From Ruminococcaceae bacterium AM07-15 (GTDB lineage: Bacteria > Bacillota > Clostridia > Oscillospirales > Butyricicoccaceae), in NCBI GenBank assembly GCA_003477405.1, contig QUDE01000008.1, forward strand, positions 1 through 64,000: 64,000 bases of DNA. Direction: 5' to 3'. Under the pieces are notes generated by a model that worked only from the letters and a program-made list of their open reading frames with translations, was not told the DNA's origin and made no database searches. Positions 1 through 7,953 of this stretch are shown in pieces. The first letter of the stretch is position 1, and each line of letters opens with the position of its first letter. Made by a program: the position numbers and the translations under genes.

Positions 1-46
1 CTCCGTGCGGGAAGTCGGATACTGCCTGGATGTCGATGAACCGTAA
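1..46 (+). CDS. possible 3' end of an unidentified gene
   Basis: One plus-strand frame is open from the window edge to a TAA at 44-46 and would encode a short tail ending VDEP. It would converge on the minus-strand ICE operon. There is too little sequence to recognise a family, and an open stretch of 14 codons can occur by chance. Confidence 0.2.
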   Translation, partial: SVREVGYCLDVDEP

Positions 47-116
47 TTCTACCATCATTTTCTTTCATATGGATGTCTTTTCTCTGTCATAAATCTCTGA
101 TAGAGTGAGACCTTCT

Positions 117-139
117 GGGTGGTTCACAATGAACCGCCC
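117..139. repeat. short inverted repeat
   Basis: Arms GGGTGGTTCA and TGAACCGCCC are separated by CAA, with one G-T pair. No T-run follows on either strand, so its role as a terminator is unproven. The remaining sequence at 47-201 shows nothing else I can interpret. Confidence 0.35.
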
Positions 140-201
140 CTGAGTCCAGCGAATGGGCGCAATTCCCCCTTGGCGGAAGATTTTGAAATTATTATTGATA
201 C

Positions 202-242
202 AGCGAGTGGTTTGTACTGCATTGTAGTACAAACCACTCGCT
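202..242 (-). terminator. terminator-like hairpin at the end of the ICE operon segment
   Basis: A perfect 17-bp stem (AGCGAGTGGTTTGTACT and its complement) with a 7-nt loop begins 3 nt after the stop codon of the minus-strand HTH gene. The sequence after the stem on the minus strand is only moderately T-rich. On the plus strand it is followed by CTTTTATTT, so it may work in both directions. Confidence 0.65.
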
Positions 243-245
243 CTT

Positions 246-503
246 TTATTTCACGGTATAAAGATTGGAGGTGCTGCTCCCGTTTGCTCTTTGGCGGGAA
301 GCCTTTTTCAGATAGCCGTGCTGCTCCAGATCATGAAGCGCCCGCTTGACCGTGGAGCGGGACAGTTTCATGTCCGAGGCAATGGTCTTGATGCCCGGCC
401 AGCACTTTCCCTCGGCATCCGAGCGATCCCGCAGATACATATAGACCGCCATTGCTCTGGAGGGCAGCTCAGTGTCGGAATAAATTGTTCCGAAGTAGCT
501 CAT
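246..503 (-). CDS. small winged-helix/HTH DNA-binding protein
   Basis: This 85-residue protein looks like a helix-turn-helix domain of the HTH_36 or replication-initiator type. The central part (SDMKLSRSTVKRALHDLEQ) is a textbook recognition-helix arrangement, followed by a wing with GYLKKASR. There is no second domain. The start overlaps the stop of the VirD4 gene by 4 bp (ATGA), so it is translationally coupled and is the last gene before the hairpin at 202-242. Such small proteins at the end of conjugation operons usually act as regulators, but the target cannot be told from sequence. Confidence 0.75.
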   Translation of the reverse strand: MSYFGTIYSDTELPSRAMAVYMYLRDRSDAEGKCWPGIKTIASDMKLSRSTVKRALHDLEQHGYLKKASRQRANGSSTSNLYTVK

Positions 504-2317
504 CGTTCCTCCTCTCCGAATGTCTTCATCTGCTTCCCTCGCTTTACAGCTCTCTCCTGGGCCGGGGTATGGGCGATTCCACCCCGGCTGGATACCGCAT
601 AGCCACGGCTTTCATCCATCTCCTCCGGTTCACTGAGCTGCGGGAGATTCCGCTCCAGATCCACCCGGTTGGCATAGGCCACCGCTCGATTGGCTCTCTC
701 CGGCACGACATACGGCTCCCCGAAGGTAATGCCCCAGTTTAAGAAGAGCTGAAGCCGGGTCCGCATAGGATGTGTGCCGGTTTTCATGACAATGAAGCTG
801 CCCTTGGGAATGGATTTCAGCTCGTCGGGCGTCAGCAGGGCACGCTCCATCATCTGTAGGCTCTGGCTGGGATCGTTCCTGCCCCGGCTCACCGAGCCGG
901 AGAGGACGGTGCGGCTGCCCAGGGCTTTGGACAGCACCTCCGCGGTCTGGCTGTTGGGGGCGAAGCCGCCGAAGATGGTGTCCTGGCAGTTGTCCTGAAT
1001 GATCTCGCATCCCTCTTTTCCGTAGTTTTTTTCAAGTTGCGCTAAGGACTGGATGATCGGCACGAGCGTTAACCGGCGAGAGCGTCCAGCTGAGAAAAGG
1101 GGCAGTATATCAAACGGAGGCATGGTGCCGAATTCATCACAGAAAAGCACCACCCGGTTTTTCAGCTTGCCTCCGTTCTCATCGGCCACGGCGAACAGCT
1201 CCCGGCTCAGGTTCTGGATCATGAGGCCGGCCATGAAGTTCTTGGTTGTGTCTTCTTCTGGCAGGATCAGAAAGATGGCAGACTTCTCCGAAGCAAACTT
1301 CTCGGCGTCAATGGCGCTGTCAAAGCACAGGATCTGCTCCAGCTCGCTGTCCAGAAAGGCATTCAAGCGGGACAGCACGGTGGACATGACGGAGGCCATG
1401 GCCTGCTCCGCACTATTGAGGGCGGCGCCGGCAAACCACCGCGCCTTGTGATCCGGCGGCAGTTTTGCCATCAGGAGCTGGAAGTGGCTCTTGCCCTTGA
1501 CACGGCTGGGCTCCAGAAGATCCTGCACCAGCTTGAACACGGAGACGATATGGCGGCGCTCCTGGGGGTGGTCTTTATCGGGCGGCAGGAACTCGGCCAG
1601 CATCAGGATGACCGAAGTGAGAAGCCCTTCCGCCGCATCGTAGAAGAAAGCGTTCTGGCCGCGGTTGCTGTCATCGCCGTCCGGATTGACGATGGTCTTG
1701 GACAGGATTTTGGCGTATTTCTCGGCCTTGGCGCGGGCCGCGAGATTGTTCGGGTCATTCCGGGCAATGTCCATATACCGGTTGACCAGAGTCAGCAGAT
1801 TGTTTCCGTCCGAGCGGGTGGGATTTCGCAGGTCGATCACGGCTACATTCTGATACCCATAGAAGTTCTTGGCAATGGCGCCGTAATTGCGGGCGAGGTC
1901 GCCCTTGCTGTCCAGCGCCAGCCAGCTCATGCCGCTGGCGCAGGCGTACTCCAGATTGGGATAGAGAAAATATGCGGTCTTGCCGATGCCGGAAGCGCCG
2001 ATCATCAGGCAGTGGATGTCATCGCTGTCCACGAGGGCGGTGAGCTCGCCTTTCTTACCCTTGCACCCCAGCACCAGCCCCTGCTCCGTGGGCAGGTTCT
2101 GGCCGCTGCGCCATTTCTTCACCTCGAAGGGGACATGGGCATAGGTCTGCCGGATCTCTTTGGCTGTGGCCCATCTCGCGGTGCCGTGCTGGCCGTCGCC
2201 GACCGTTTTGGATTTGATCCCGCTCAGAGTGTAGTAGTGGGACAAGGCGGCCAGACAGCCGATGACCAGAAACATCAGCCCGCCGGCGGCCAACAAAATC
2301 AGGACTTGGTGTGGCAT
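500..2317 (-). CDS. virD4: VirD4/TraG-type conjugative coupling protein
   Basis: This is the ATPase that brings the relaxase-DNA complex to the type IV secretion channel at the inner membrane. The 605 residues begin with one clear membrane segment (about residues 4-25). The Walker A motif GASGIGKT is at 107-114, and a Walker B motif in VVLFCDEFG lies near residue 390. Length and layout match the clostridial VirD4-like family (CD1115 type). The start has a good ribosome binding site (AAAGGGG, 7-8 nt upstream). It sits between the primase-like gene and the HTH gene, both on the same strand. Only one membrane segment is evident, although many VirD4 proteins have two. Confidence 0.9.
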   Translation of the reverse strand: MPHQVLILLAAGGLMFLVIGCLAALSHYYTLSGIKSKTVGDGQHGTARWATAKEIRQTYAHVPFEVKKWRSGQNLPTEQGLVLGCKGKKGELTALVDSDDIHCLMIGASGIGKTAYFLYPNLEYACASGMSWLALDSKGDLARNYGAIAKNFYGYQNVAVIDLRNPTRSDGNNLLTLVNRYMDIARNDPNNLAARAKAEKYAKILSKTIVNPDGDDSNRGQNAFFYDAAEGLLTSVILMLAEFLPPDKDHPQERRHIVSVFKLVQDLLEPSRVKGKSHFQLLMAKLPPDHKARWFAGAALNSAEQAMASVMSTVLSRLNAFLDSELEQILCFDSAIDAEKFASEKSAIFLILPEEDTTKNFMAGLMIQNLSRELFAVADENGGKLKNRVVLFCDEFGTMPPFDILPLFSAGRSRRLTLVPIIQSLAQLEKNYGKEGCEIIQDNCQDTIFGGFAPNSQTAEVLSKALGSRTVLSGSVSRGRNDPSQSLQMMERALLTPDELKSIPKGSFIVMKTGTHPMRTRLQLFLNWGITFGEPYVVPERANRAVAYANRVDLERNLPQLSEPEEMDESRGYAVSSRGGIAHTPAQERAVKRGKQMKTFGEEER

Positions 2318-2334
2318 GGTTAACCCCTTTCAGG

Positions 2335-2422
2335 GCACACCACTTCCTGCTCAGTTCCATACTTCTGAATGCGCACATCACTCTTGTTACGGCCTACTTC
2401 GGGTGAACAGGAAGAGGTGTGC
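2335..2422 (-). repeat. long-range inverted repeat upstream of virD4
   Basis: Fifteen-base arms at 2335-2349 and 2408-2422 pair with one mismatch across a 58-nt loop in the gap between the primase-like gene and virD4. In the RNA they would place a stable stem just ahead of the virD4 ribosome binding site. No T-run follows, so it does not look like a simple terminator. Confidence 0.45.
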
Positions 2423-2433
2423 GTTGTTGTTAT

Positions 2434-3339
2434 TTACTGCATGACTTGTGCGAAGGACGGTTCCTCAGCGGTCAGATCATCATTCCAATCCTTGTGTGTG
2501 GGAATGAGCCTTTCCACCGTGTACCTCTCTGCCAGCTGTTCCTCCATGCGCCGACTGGCCAGGTGGCCAGCCTCGTCATTGTCGAGGCAGAGCAAGACCG
2601 TATTGATCTGCGGCTGCCGCTCCAGCAGCTTCAGAACCGGCTGAATGGAGGTACCGCAGCAGGCCACATAGCTGTGGCTCTGCCAGTCCTCCGGATGGAG
2701 CGTGATGTAGGAGAGCATATCAATGGGAGCCTCAAACACATAGAGGCTTTCGTCTCTGCCGATATGGTGAAAGCTGTGGCGCGGGTCGCAGCCCTCCACA
2801 TTGAGCCGGAAGGCTTTGCCATAGCTGTTGGCGCTGCGCTTGTGAGCATGGCGGGGAATGCCATCTTCATCCGTACCCACGAAGACTGCGTTGTGGTACT
2901 CGGCATCTTCATACAGAATCTTCTCTCTGGCAAAGTGCGCCACAACGCTCCGGTCGATATTCCGGTGCTTGACCAGATAGGCATAGACCCGGCGCATATT
3001 GGAATTGGCGGGCGGAAGGACAAAGGGTTTCGGCGGCTCCTCCACCCGTTCTTGGGCAGAGGGATAGACCGTTCCCATCTCACCCCCCAGAAGCATGGTC
3101 ACCGCCTCCGGATAGCTGAGGTGATAAAACCGCTGCACGAAGCTGACAGCGTGACCGCCCCGCTCCTCGGCGTGGTCGTACCACTCGTTGCCGCGGATGG
3201 TGACGCTATGGTCACGGGCCAGCCGTTTCTCTCTGCCGGAGGTAAGGAGCTTTTCACCGCGGCAGCGAAGAAACTCCTCCAGATCAACGGAGGCGGCTCG
3301 CTGCTTCTGTTCATCTGTGAAATGAATGTAAGTCGACAT
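2434..3339 (-). CDS. Toprim (DUF3991-type) primase-like protein
   Basis: The protein has 301 residues. The N-terminal third resembles the degenerate zinc-finger/DUF3991 region of mobile-element primases (RGNEWYDHAEERGGHAVSFV). The C-terminal half is a Toprim domain with the conserved Glu in FEAPIDML and the acidic pair in CLDNDEAGH. Proteins of this type are carried next to relaxase and VirD4 genes in clostridial ICEs and are thought to help prime or process the transferred strand. It lies 12 nt downstream of the relaxase gene. The helicase domain of cellular DnaG/T7-type primases is absent. Confidence 0.82.
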   Translation of the reverse strand: MSTYIHFTDEQKQRAASVDLEEFLRCRGEKLLTSGREKRLARDHSVTIRGNEWYDHAEERGGHAVSFVQRFYHLSYPEAVTMLLGGEMGTVYPSAQERVEEPPKPFVLPPANSNMRRVYAYLVKHRNIDRSVVAHFAREKILYEDAEYHNAVFVGTDEDGIPRHAHKRSANSYGKAFRLNVEGCDPRHSFHHIGRDESLYVFEAPIDMLSYITLHPEDWQSHSYVACCGTSIQPVLKLLERQPQINTVLLCLDNDEAGHLASRRMEEQLAERYTVERLIPTHKDWNDDLTAEEPSFAQVMQ

Positions 3340-3351
3340 AGGTTCCTCCTG

Positions 3352-5310
3352 TTACATGGTCTGCTGATAGGATACCTGCTCCTCGTGATCATCCGCCTTG
3401 TGGCCCATGGCCATCCGCTTTTCCGTCAGCCGCTTGCGCCGCTTGGAGTCAATGCGAATCCCTGCCGGATTGTGAGGCGGCACGGAGTTGTCCCGGAAGA
3501 TCCGGCCCATGCGGAGGAGCAGTTTGGTTGCCGCCAGCATGACGGACGGATCTCGGAACTGGTCAAAGCGGTCGAGGAAGAAATGGGCGTATTCATTGCC
3601 CTGAGCCGCGGAGCGGGTGAACCACTCCCTGGCCTGCTCCCGATCCTGTTCCACATCCCGGCCCAGGAGATACAGCTTGCCCAGTGTGTACTGAGCAAAC
3701 GGGTTTTCTTGTCTGGCGGCGGCGGTCAGATATTCCAGCGCCTTTGCCGCATCCTTCGCCACGGACTCGCCGGTGAGATAGAGCTTTCCCAAGAGGTATT
3801 GAGCAAACGGATTTCCGTGCCCAGCAGCCTTGTCCAGCCAGCGCACCGCTTCCCCGGTGCGCTTTTGGGCGAGGAGCAGCTTCCCGAGAGCGTATTCTGA
3901 GAAGTCATTTCCGGCCTCTGCGGATAAGCGAAACCACCGCTCGGCTTTTTCGTGGTCCCGCATGGTGGAGAGGTCATCCCGATAAAACTTGCCGAGCTGG
4001 TGCGCCGCCACCGTGTATCCTTCCGCCCAGAGCTGCTCCAGCGCTCGGACGGCTTCGGCGTGTTCCTCGTCCAGCGCATAGGCATCCCGCAGGATTGTTT
4101 TGGCGGCACGATAGCGCCGAGCCTGTTCATATACGCTGTTGGATCGTTGCTCCTCATGTGCCGCCTCCGGCTCCGGCTCATCTTGCATCTTCTCATCTTC
4201 AAAAGTCGGGAGGCCGAGGCGGATGTTCTCGGCCTCCCGGATGATATCGTTTTTGATCCGGCGGAACTCTTTTTGCTGAGAGAGCGGGAGATGTTCCCGC
4301 GGTGTGCGGCTGCCATAGCACTCGTTCAGCTCATCCCGGATCTGATTCCAGGTTTCATAGCACTTCGCCACTTCCGGCTGCCGGGCCAGCTCGTCCACGA
4401 TGGTGTCTACCAATGCTTTGAGCGGTTTCTTCAGATAGCCATACTGCTTTTTCCCGGTGGTGGTTTCCAGCGCCTGCACCAGCTGGCGCATCTGTTCCTC
4501 GATGACGGGGTTGTCGCAGAGCTGATGCTCCATCTTCTGAATCATCTCCCGCATGGTATCCTGCGCCGCTTCGATCAGCTCTTTGTAGGCCACATCCTTC
4601 CGCTCGTAGATCTGATTCATCTCATCACGGAAGATGGTGTTGGTCAGCTTGGAGCGCATGGCCGCAATACCGTCCCTGGTCAGGAAGCCCTCCTTCGGAT
4701 CATCTGACCAGACCATCATATGGATGTGGGGGTGATGCCCCTCATTGTGGAAGGCCGCATACCAGCGGAAGTGATCAGCCGGTATCTTCATGGCTTTGGC
4801 AAGATCCTGTGCGTGCATCATGAGCAGGGCACGCCATGCTTCCGCATTGTCGTACCCCAGCCGGGCAGCATCCTCACGGCGCAGGGAGTAGATGATGGTC
4901 CACACATTTCCGTCGTGAGCTTCCAGCTCGGACATGGCCGCGTCAAGGTAGACTGCGGCTGCGGAGCTGAACAAGCCGTGGGTGCCGCGGCGCTCCACAC
5001 GGGGGCGGGTGGCGAAGTAGGACAGGTATCCGCTCTCAGAATTTATTTCGTGGAGGTTTGCATCCAGCGCCATGGTGATGAAAGCTGATGCGGTACCAAG
5101 GGTAGGCGCCTTGCGGTAATCCTCATACTCGAACAGCTCCACGGCATCAGGGAAATCATGCAGGAGCTTTTGGATCAGCTCCTGCTGGCCCTTGGTGACG
5201 GGACCATTTCCGGTCAGCTTCTCCACACCTTCGCGGGTGGCAATGTACTTCATGTACCCGCCAGCCTTTTCGGATTTGATGTAGCCGCTTTTCTGTACGA
5301 GCTTCGCCAT
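3352..5310 (-). CDS. MobP-type relaxase with C-terminal Sel1 repeats
   Basis: The relaxase nicks oriT and stays bound to the transferred strand. The N-terminal ~250 residues carry the metal-binding histidine triad in NEGHHPHIHMMVW (residues 189-201), typical of MobP/MobP3 relaxases. A charged helical middle (about 260-400) follows. The C-terminal part (about 410-575) contains at least four Sel1-like repeats of about 36 residues with the pattern A-x-x-x-L-G-K-L-Y. Sel1 repeats are protein-interaction modules and are not part of the core relaxase. It is preceded within 3 nt by the relaxosome-protein gene and the candidate oriT, and followed by the primase and virD4. Confidence 0.88.
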   Translation of the reverse strand: MAKLVQKSGYIKSEKAGGYMKYIATREGVEKLTGNGPVTKGQQELIQKLLHDFPDAVELFEYEDYRKAPTLGTASAFITMALDANLHEINSESGYLSYFATRPRVERRGTHGLFSSAAAVYLDAAMSELEAHDGNVWTIIYSLRREDAARLGYDNAEAWRALLMMHAQDLAKAMKIPADHFRWYAAFHNEGHHPHIHMMVWSDDPKEGFLTRDGIAAMRSKLTNTIFRDEMNQIYERKDVAYKELIEAAQDTMREMIQKMEHQLCDNPVIEEQMRQLVQALETTTGKKQYGYLKKPLKALVDTIVDELARQPEVAKCYETWNQIRDELNECYGSRTPREHLPLSQQKEFRRIKNDIIREAENIRLGLPTFEDEKMQDEPEPEAAHEEQRSNSVYEQARRYRAAKTILRDAYALDEEHAEAVRALEQLWAEGYTVAAHQLGKFYRDDLSTMRDHEKAERWFRLSAEAGNDFSEYALGKLLLAQKRTGEAVRWLDKAAGHGNPFAQYLLGKLYLTGESVAKDAAKALEYLTAAARQENPFAQYTLGKLYLLGRDVEQDREQAREWFTRSAAQGNEYAHFFLDRFDQFRDPSVMLAATKLLLRMGRIFRDNSVPPHNPAGIRIDSKRRKRLTEKRMAMGHKADDHEEQVSYQQTM

Positions 5311-5313
5311 GGG

Positions 5314-5733
5314 TTACACCGACTTCTGGAAGTCCAGCGCATCCTTGAACGAGATGCGTCCGTTGGTGCGCTTCATATCCCGGATGGCGCGTCCCCGCAG
5401 ACGCTGGTACTCGCCTTCGTCGATGTCGGTGTCGTAGGCGATGATCTGCCCCAGCACATTGAGATCCACACCCTGCTTGAACAGGAGCGAGCCCATGCGT
5501 CCGGCAAAATTGTCCAGGGTGCCGGTGAGCATGGCGGAGAGTGCTTCGGGCAGGAAGCCTCCGGCGTTCTTCGTGTTCAGATAGCCGATGTAAAACCGGA
5601 GCGCATTCTCCACGAATTCGCTCCGGCTGGCGCAGTTGTCGAGGCGCAGGTAGATGTCTACCTTCTCATCCAGATCCTCAGAAATCCAGAATCCTTTCTT
5701 CGTTTTTCTGCTTTCGGACTTCAGTAAAACCAC
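5314..5733 (-). CDS. MobC-like relaxosome accessory protein
   Basis: The protein resembles the small ribbon-helix-helix relaxosome proteins encoded just upstream of MobP relaxases. The N-terminal segment GFWISEDLDEKVDIYLRLDN followed by ASRSEFVENALRFYIGYL is the RHH-type part. The C-terminal half resembles the tail of mobilisation proteins. It would bind oriT and help the relaxase. The start is uncertain. The GTG at 5733 lies inside the ribosome binding site AAAAGGAG, while a CTG in frame at 5724 has ideal spacing. The same frame stays open upstream through the oriT region, but that part has no coding character. Confidence 0.7.
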   Translation of the reverse strand: MVLLKSESRKTKKGFWISEDLDEKVDIYLRLDNCASRSEFVENALRFYIGYLNTKNAGGFLPEALSAMLTGTLDNFAGRMGSLLFKQGVDLNVLGQIIAYDTDIDEGEYQRLRGRAIRDMKRTNGRISFKDALDFQKSV

Positions 5734-5746
5734 TCCTTTTTTCGTC

Positions 5747-5965
5747 AAGTCCCCGCTGAGAACCCTTGTCACAGCGGGACTTTCCCGCATCATAGGGTCC
5801 AACAGCGCTTTCCACCCGCCGGATTGTCCCCGCTGCGAAAAGCCGGAAACTGCCCGCACTGCGGGCAGAAGTGGGAGAGCCGGGGAAGCCTTGTCCCCGG
5901 CTCTTTCTCCTGCTTCGCTTTCGTCAGCTTCCCGCTCCCTTGGAAAGCGGCCCAAATCCTGCCCG
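5747..5965 (+). other. candidate oriT with RP4-like nick sequence
   Basis: The roughly 300-bp gap upstream of the relaxosome and relaxase genes contains four inverted repeats. They are AAGTCCCCGCTG/CAGCGGGACTT (5747-5782, one extra base), CTGCCCGC/GCGGGCAG (5850-5868), GAGCCGGGGA/TCCCCGGCTC (5877-5903) and CCGCT/AGCGG (5932-5950). Five bases after the last one lies ATCCTGCCCG (5956-5965), which matches the nick region of the RP4/IncP family (ATCCTG, cut after G). The order repeat then nick sequence is the same as in RP4. Known: MobP relaxases of this broad group cut at such sites. Inferred: the nick would lie between 5961 and 5962. Confidence 0.65.
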
Positions 5966-6039
5966 CTTCCCTCTGGAGGGGTACACGGTCGGCTGGCCGC
6001 TGAAAGCCGCACACAGCGGCTCACAGGGGGCAACGGGGG

Positions 6040-7074
6040 CTACATCTGCATCTCTGGGAGTTCCTGGCTCTGCTCCGACAGATAGTCCGCGCAGCACTCC
6101 TCCAGCGTCTGACCCAAGCGGGTCTGACAATAGGCATCCATCTTCGGGAGGAGCAGAGCCTGCTCCTCGGCGCTGAGGCGATACTTGAACGCCTCCTCAT
6201 CGCCGTTGCCCCGTTGCAGATACATCTCCAGTGTGTCGCAGACACGACGGGCCTCCAGATCGTAGTTGGCATAAATGTTCAGCCAGTCATCATTCTCGGT
6301 GGTACAGACATTGGTGCCAAACATCTGATCTGCGTCGAAGCACACCTCCATGTAAAACTCCAGCAGATTGTCGTTCTGAATGATTTCGTCAGCGAAGGAA
6401 ATGTCCTCGGCGCAGAGCCGCTGGCTGCCGGAGAGGTATTCCGATTCCGGCTCCTGATGGAGCGTTCTCTCCTCCAGCCGGTCCAGGAAGATCCGCCACC
6501 TTTCGTCCGACGAAGCGTTGCCCTTCTTCATAGCGAAGTAGGCGGCGGTGCTCACATCCCGGATTCTGAACCGCTTCCAGCCATCCATGATGCTGACGGC
6601 TTCCATATCTCCGCTGTCGAGGTCGATGTCGTAGGCACCCACCACCCGGCCGGTGTTGTCCAGCCGCTCCGACACATAGGAGTTGAACTCCTCCTGAGAG
6701 ATTCGCTGGGTGTGCAGCAGCGTTTCGACAAAGCGGTGGGGCGCCTCGTCGGGCGGCTTGCGGATGTAGCTGCGCAGACGGCGGGCGGTCGAGAGCAGCT
6801 CGAGTTTTTCCTCGGCCAGAATATAATCGGAGCCGCCGTTCTCCGTGACATGAAAGACGGCGAAGCGCCGTGCGGCCTCCCGAGCCTCCTCCTCCGCTTG
6901 CTGCTCTGCCCAGAGCTCATGGCTGATGCGCTCGTACTCCCGCTGAGGAAGCTGGTTGCACATTTCATCAAGGATATTCTCCAGATGCTCCTCCAGCGTT
7001 TCCCCCTTCAGTTGTTTGCTCAGAGCGTCGTACCACCGCTCGTCGAGCCAGAGTGTGATCTCACGGCCCCTCAT
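6040..7074 (-). CDS. ICE protein of unknown function
   Basis: I do not recognise a named domain in these 344 residues. The protein is acidic and soluble. The N-terminal 60 residues (ITLWLDERWYDALSKQL and following) look like a small predicted alpha-helical DNA- or protein-binding unit. The rest has no membrane segment or catalytic signature. The start at 7074 overlaps the previous stop by 4 bp, and its ribosome binding site GGGAGGA lies in the last codons of the upstream gene. It is the last gene before oriT, so a role in DNA processing or regulation is possible but unproven. Confidence 0.7.
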   Translation of the reverse strand: MRGREITLWLDERWYDALSKQLKGETLEEHLENILDEMCNQLPQREYERISHELWAEQQAEEEAREAARRFAVFHVTENGGSDYILAEEKLELLSTARRLRSYIRKPPDEAPHRFVETLLHTQRISQEEFNSYVSERLDNTGRVVGAYDIDLDSGDMEAVSIMDGWKRFRIRDVSTAAYFAMKKGNASSDERWRIFLDRLEERTLHQEPESEYLSGSQRLCAEDISFADEIIQNDNLLEFYMEVCFDADQMFGTNVCTTENDDWLNIYANYDLEARRVCDTLEMYLQRGNGDEEAFKYRLSAEEQALLLPKMDAYCQTRLGQTLEECCADYLSEQSQELPEMQM

Positions 7075-7685
7075 TGCATTCCTCCCATTTCCGGCCCGCA
7101 CTGCTTCATCTCAGGGTACTCGGTCAGGAGGTGCCACACGCCGTTTGCGTAGTTGGCGCTGTTGACCGTCTGACCAAGAAGATCGTCGGCAGAGAGCGAC
7201 ATCGTGATGCCGGGTACGCCGGGATGCGCCGCGGCACTCTGGCCGCTCATCAGTCCTTCCGCCTGGGCTGCGGTCAGAGGCACAAAGCCGCACGGAGTCA
7301 TCAGGGAAAAGATGCCACCAACATGGGTGGCCAGGAAATCACGAACCGTGCGTGTGCCTGCGTCATCAGACAGTTCCTCCCGAAGCGTCCAGACGCAGTG
7401 GAGCAGCTCCTCACCATGGGAGGCATCCAGACCATTCTCCGCAATCCAGCGGTCTGCCAGCTCATCCAGCGGCTCGTCCAGCCCCAGCAGAAATCTGGCG
7501 TCCTCCTCATTGATGGCGTCCTCGATATTGTCACGGATCAACCGTGCGGCGGTGATCTCCTCAGCGGCATCGATCAGCTGAGAGGGATCGGCTGCCATCC
7601 ACTGCTTGACCCGGCGTTCATAGTCTGCGCTGATCCGCTTCTTCAGCTCTTTCTTGTAATCCAAGGCGATCTCATCTTTGTTCAC
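7071..7685 (-). CDS. DUF3848-like ICE protein
   Basis: The protein has 204 residues. Residues about 20-90, with a W-x-x-x-P-x-x-x-(I/L) helix start and then LLGLDEPLDELADRW, match what I remember of DUF3848, a small alpha-helical domain common in clostridial ICEs and phages, of unknown function. The C-terminal part is not recognised and ends in MGGMQ, where the codons double as the ribosome binding site of the next gene. It overlaps both neighbours by 4 bp, so it is part of a tightly coupled trio (7939-6040). Confidence 0.65.
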   Translation of the reverse strand: MNKDEIALDYKKELKKRISADYERRVKQWMAADPSQLIDAAEEITAARLIRDNIEDAINEEDARFLLGLDEPLDELADRWIAENGLDASHGEELLHCVWTLREELSDDAGTRTVRDFLATHVGGIFSLMTPCGFVPLTAAQAEGLMSGQSAAAHPGVPGITMSLSADDLLGQTVNSANYANGVWHLLTEYPEMKQCGPEMGGMQ

Positions 7686-7939
7686 TGGATCACCTCCGGT
7701 TCCTGGTCAGGCTTCGGTGCGGCGGCTCTCGGGCTGCGCCGGGACTTGCTCGGAGCGGCGGCGCTTACATCGCTCTCATCGATATACTCCCGCACGGGGG
7801 CGGGTACATATTTTTCATAGAGCTTCACCAGCGCATCCGTCATCTCACGGTCCAGGTCAAGCTCCTTCTTGCCCATATAGCGTTTGAGCGCAGAGAGCTT
7901 CTCCTCGTCGAAGGTGATGGTCAGGTTCACTTGCTTCAT
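7682..7939 (-). CDS. DUF6103-type small ICE protein
   Basis: An 85-residue protein starting MKQVNLTITFDEEKLSALKR, then KYVPAPVREYID and a charged, Pro/Ala-rich tail. This matches the DUF6103 family found in conjugative elements. The N-terminal strand-helix layout suggests a ribbon-helix-helix-like DNA-binding protein. The ATG at 7939 was preferred over an upstream GTG at 7945 because AAAGGA lies 7 nt before it. The function is unknown, but its position between the T4SS hydrolase and the DNA-processing genes would fit a regulator. Confidence 0.75.
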   Translation of the reverse strand: MKQVNLTITFDEEKLSALKRYMGKKELDLDREMTDALVKLYEKYVPAPVREYIDESDVSAAAPSKSRRSPRAAAPKPDQEPEVIQ

Positions 7940-7953
7940 TGGCACTTCCTTTC

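Noticed and set aside
2419..3900. long open frame on the plus strand opposite the primase and relaxase genes
   Set aside because: It is a mirror of real minus-strand genes in GC-rich sequence, lacks a ribosome binding site, and its translation (His/Ile/Val/Gly-rich) resembles no protein.
5314..6033. 239-codon frame as the full relaxosome protein
   Set aside because: The upstream half covers the oriT hairpins, is rich in Pro/Arg/Gly and lacks a ribosome binding site. The protein family signature begins near 5724.
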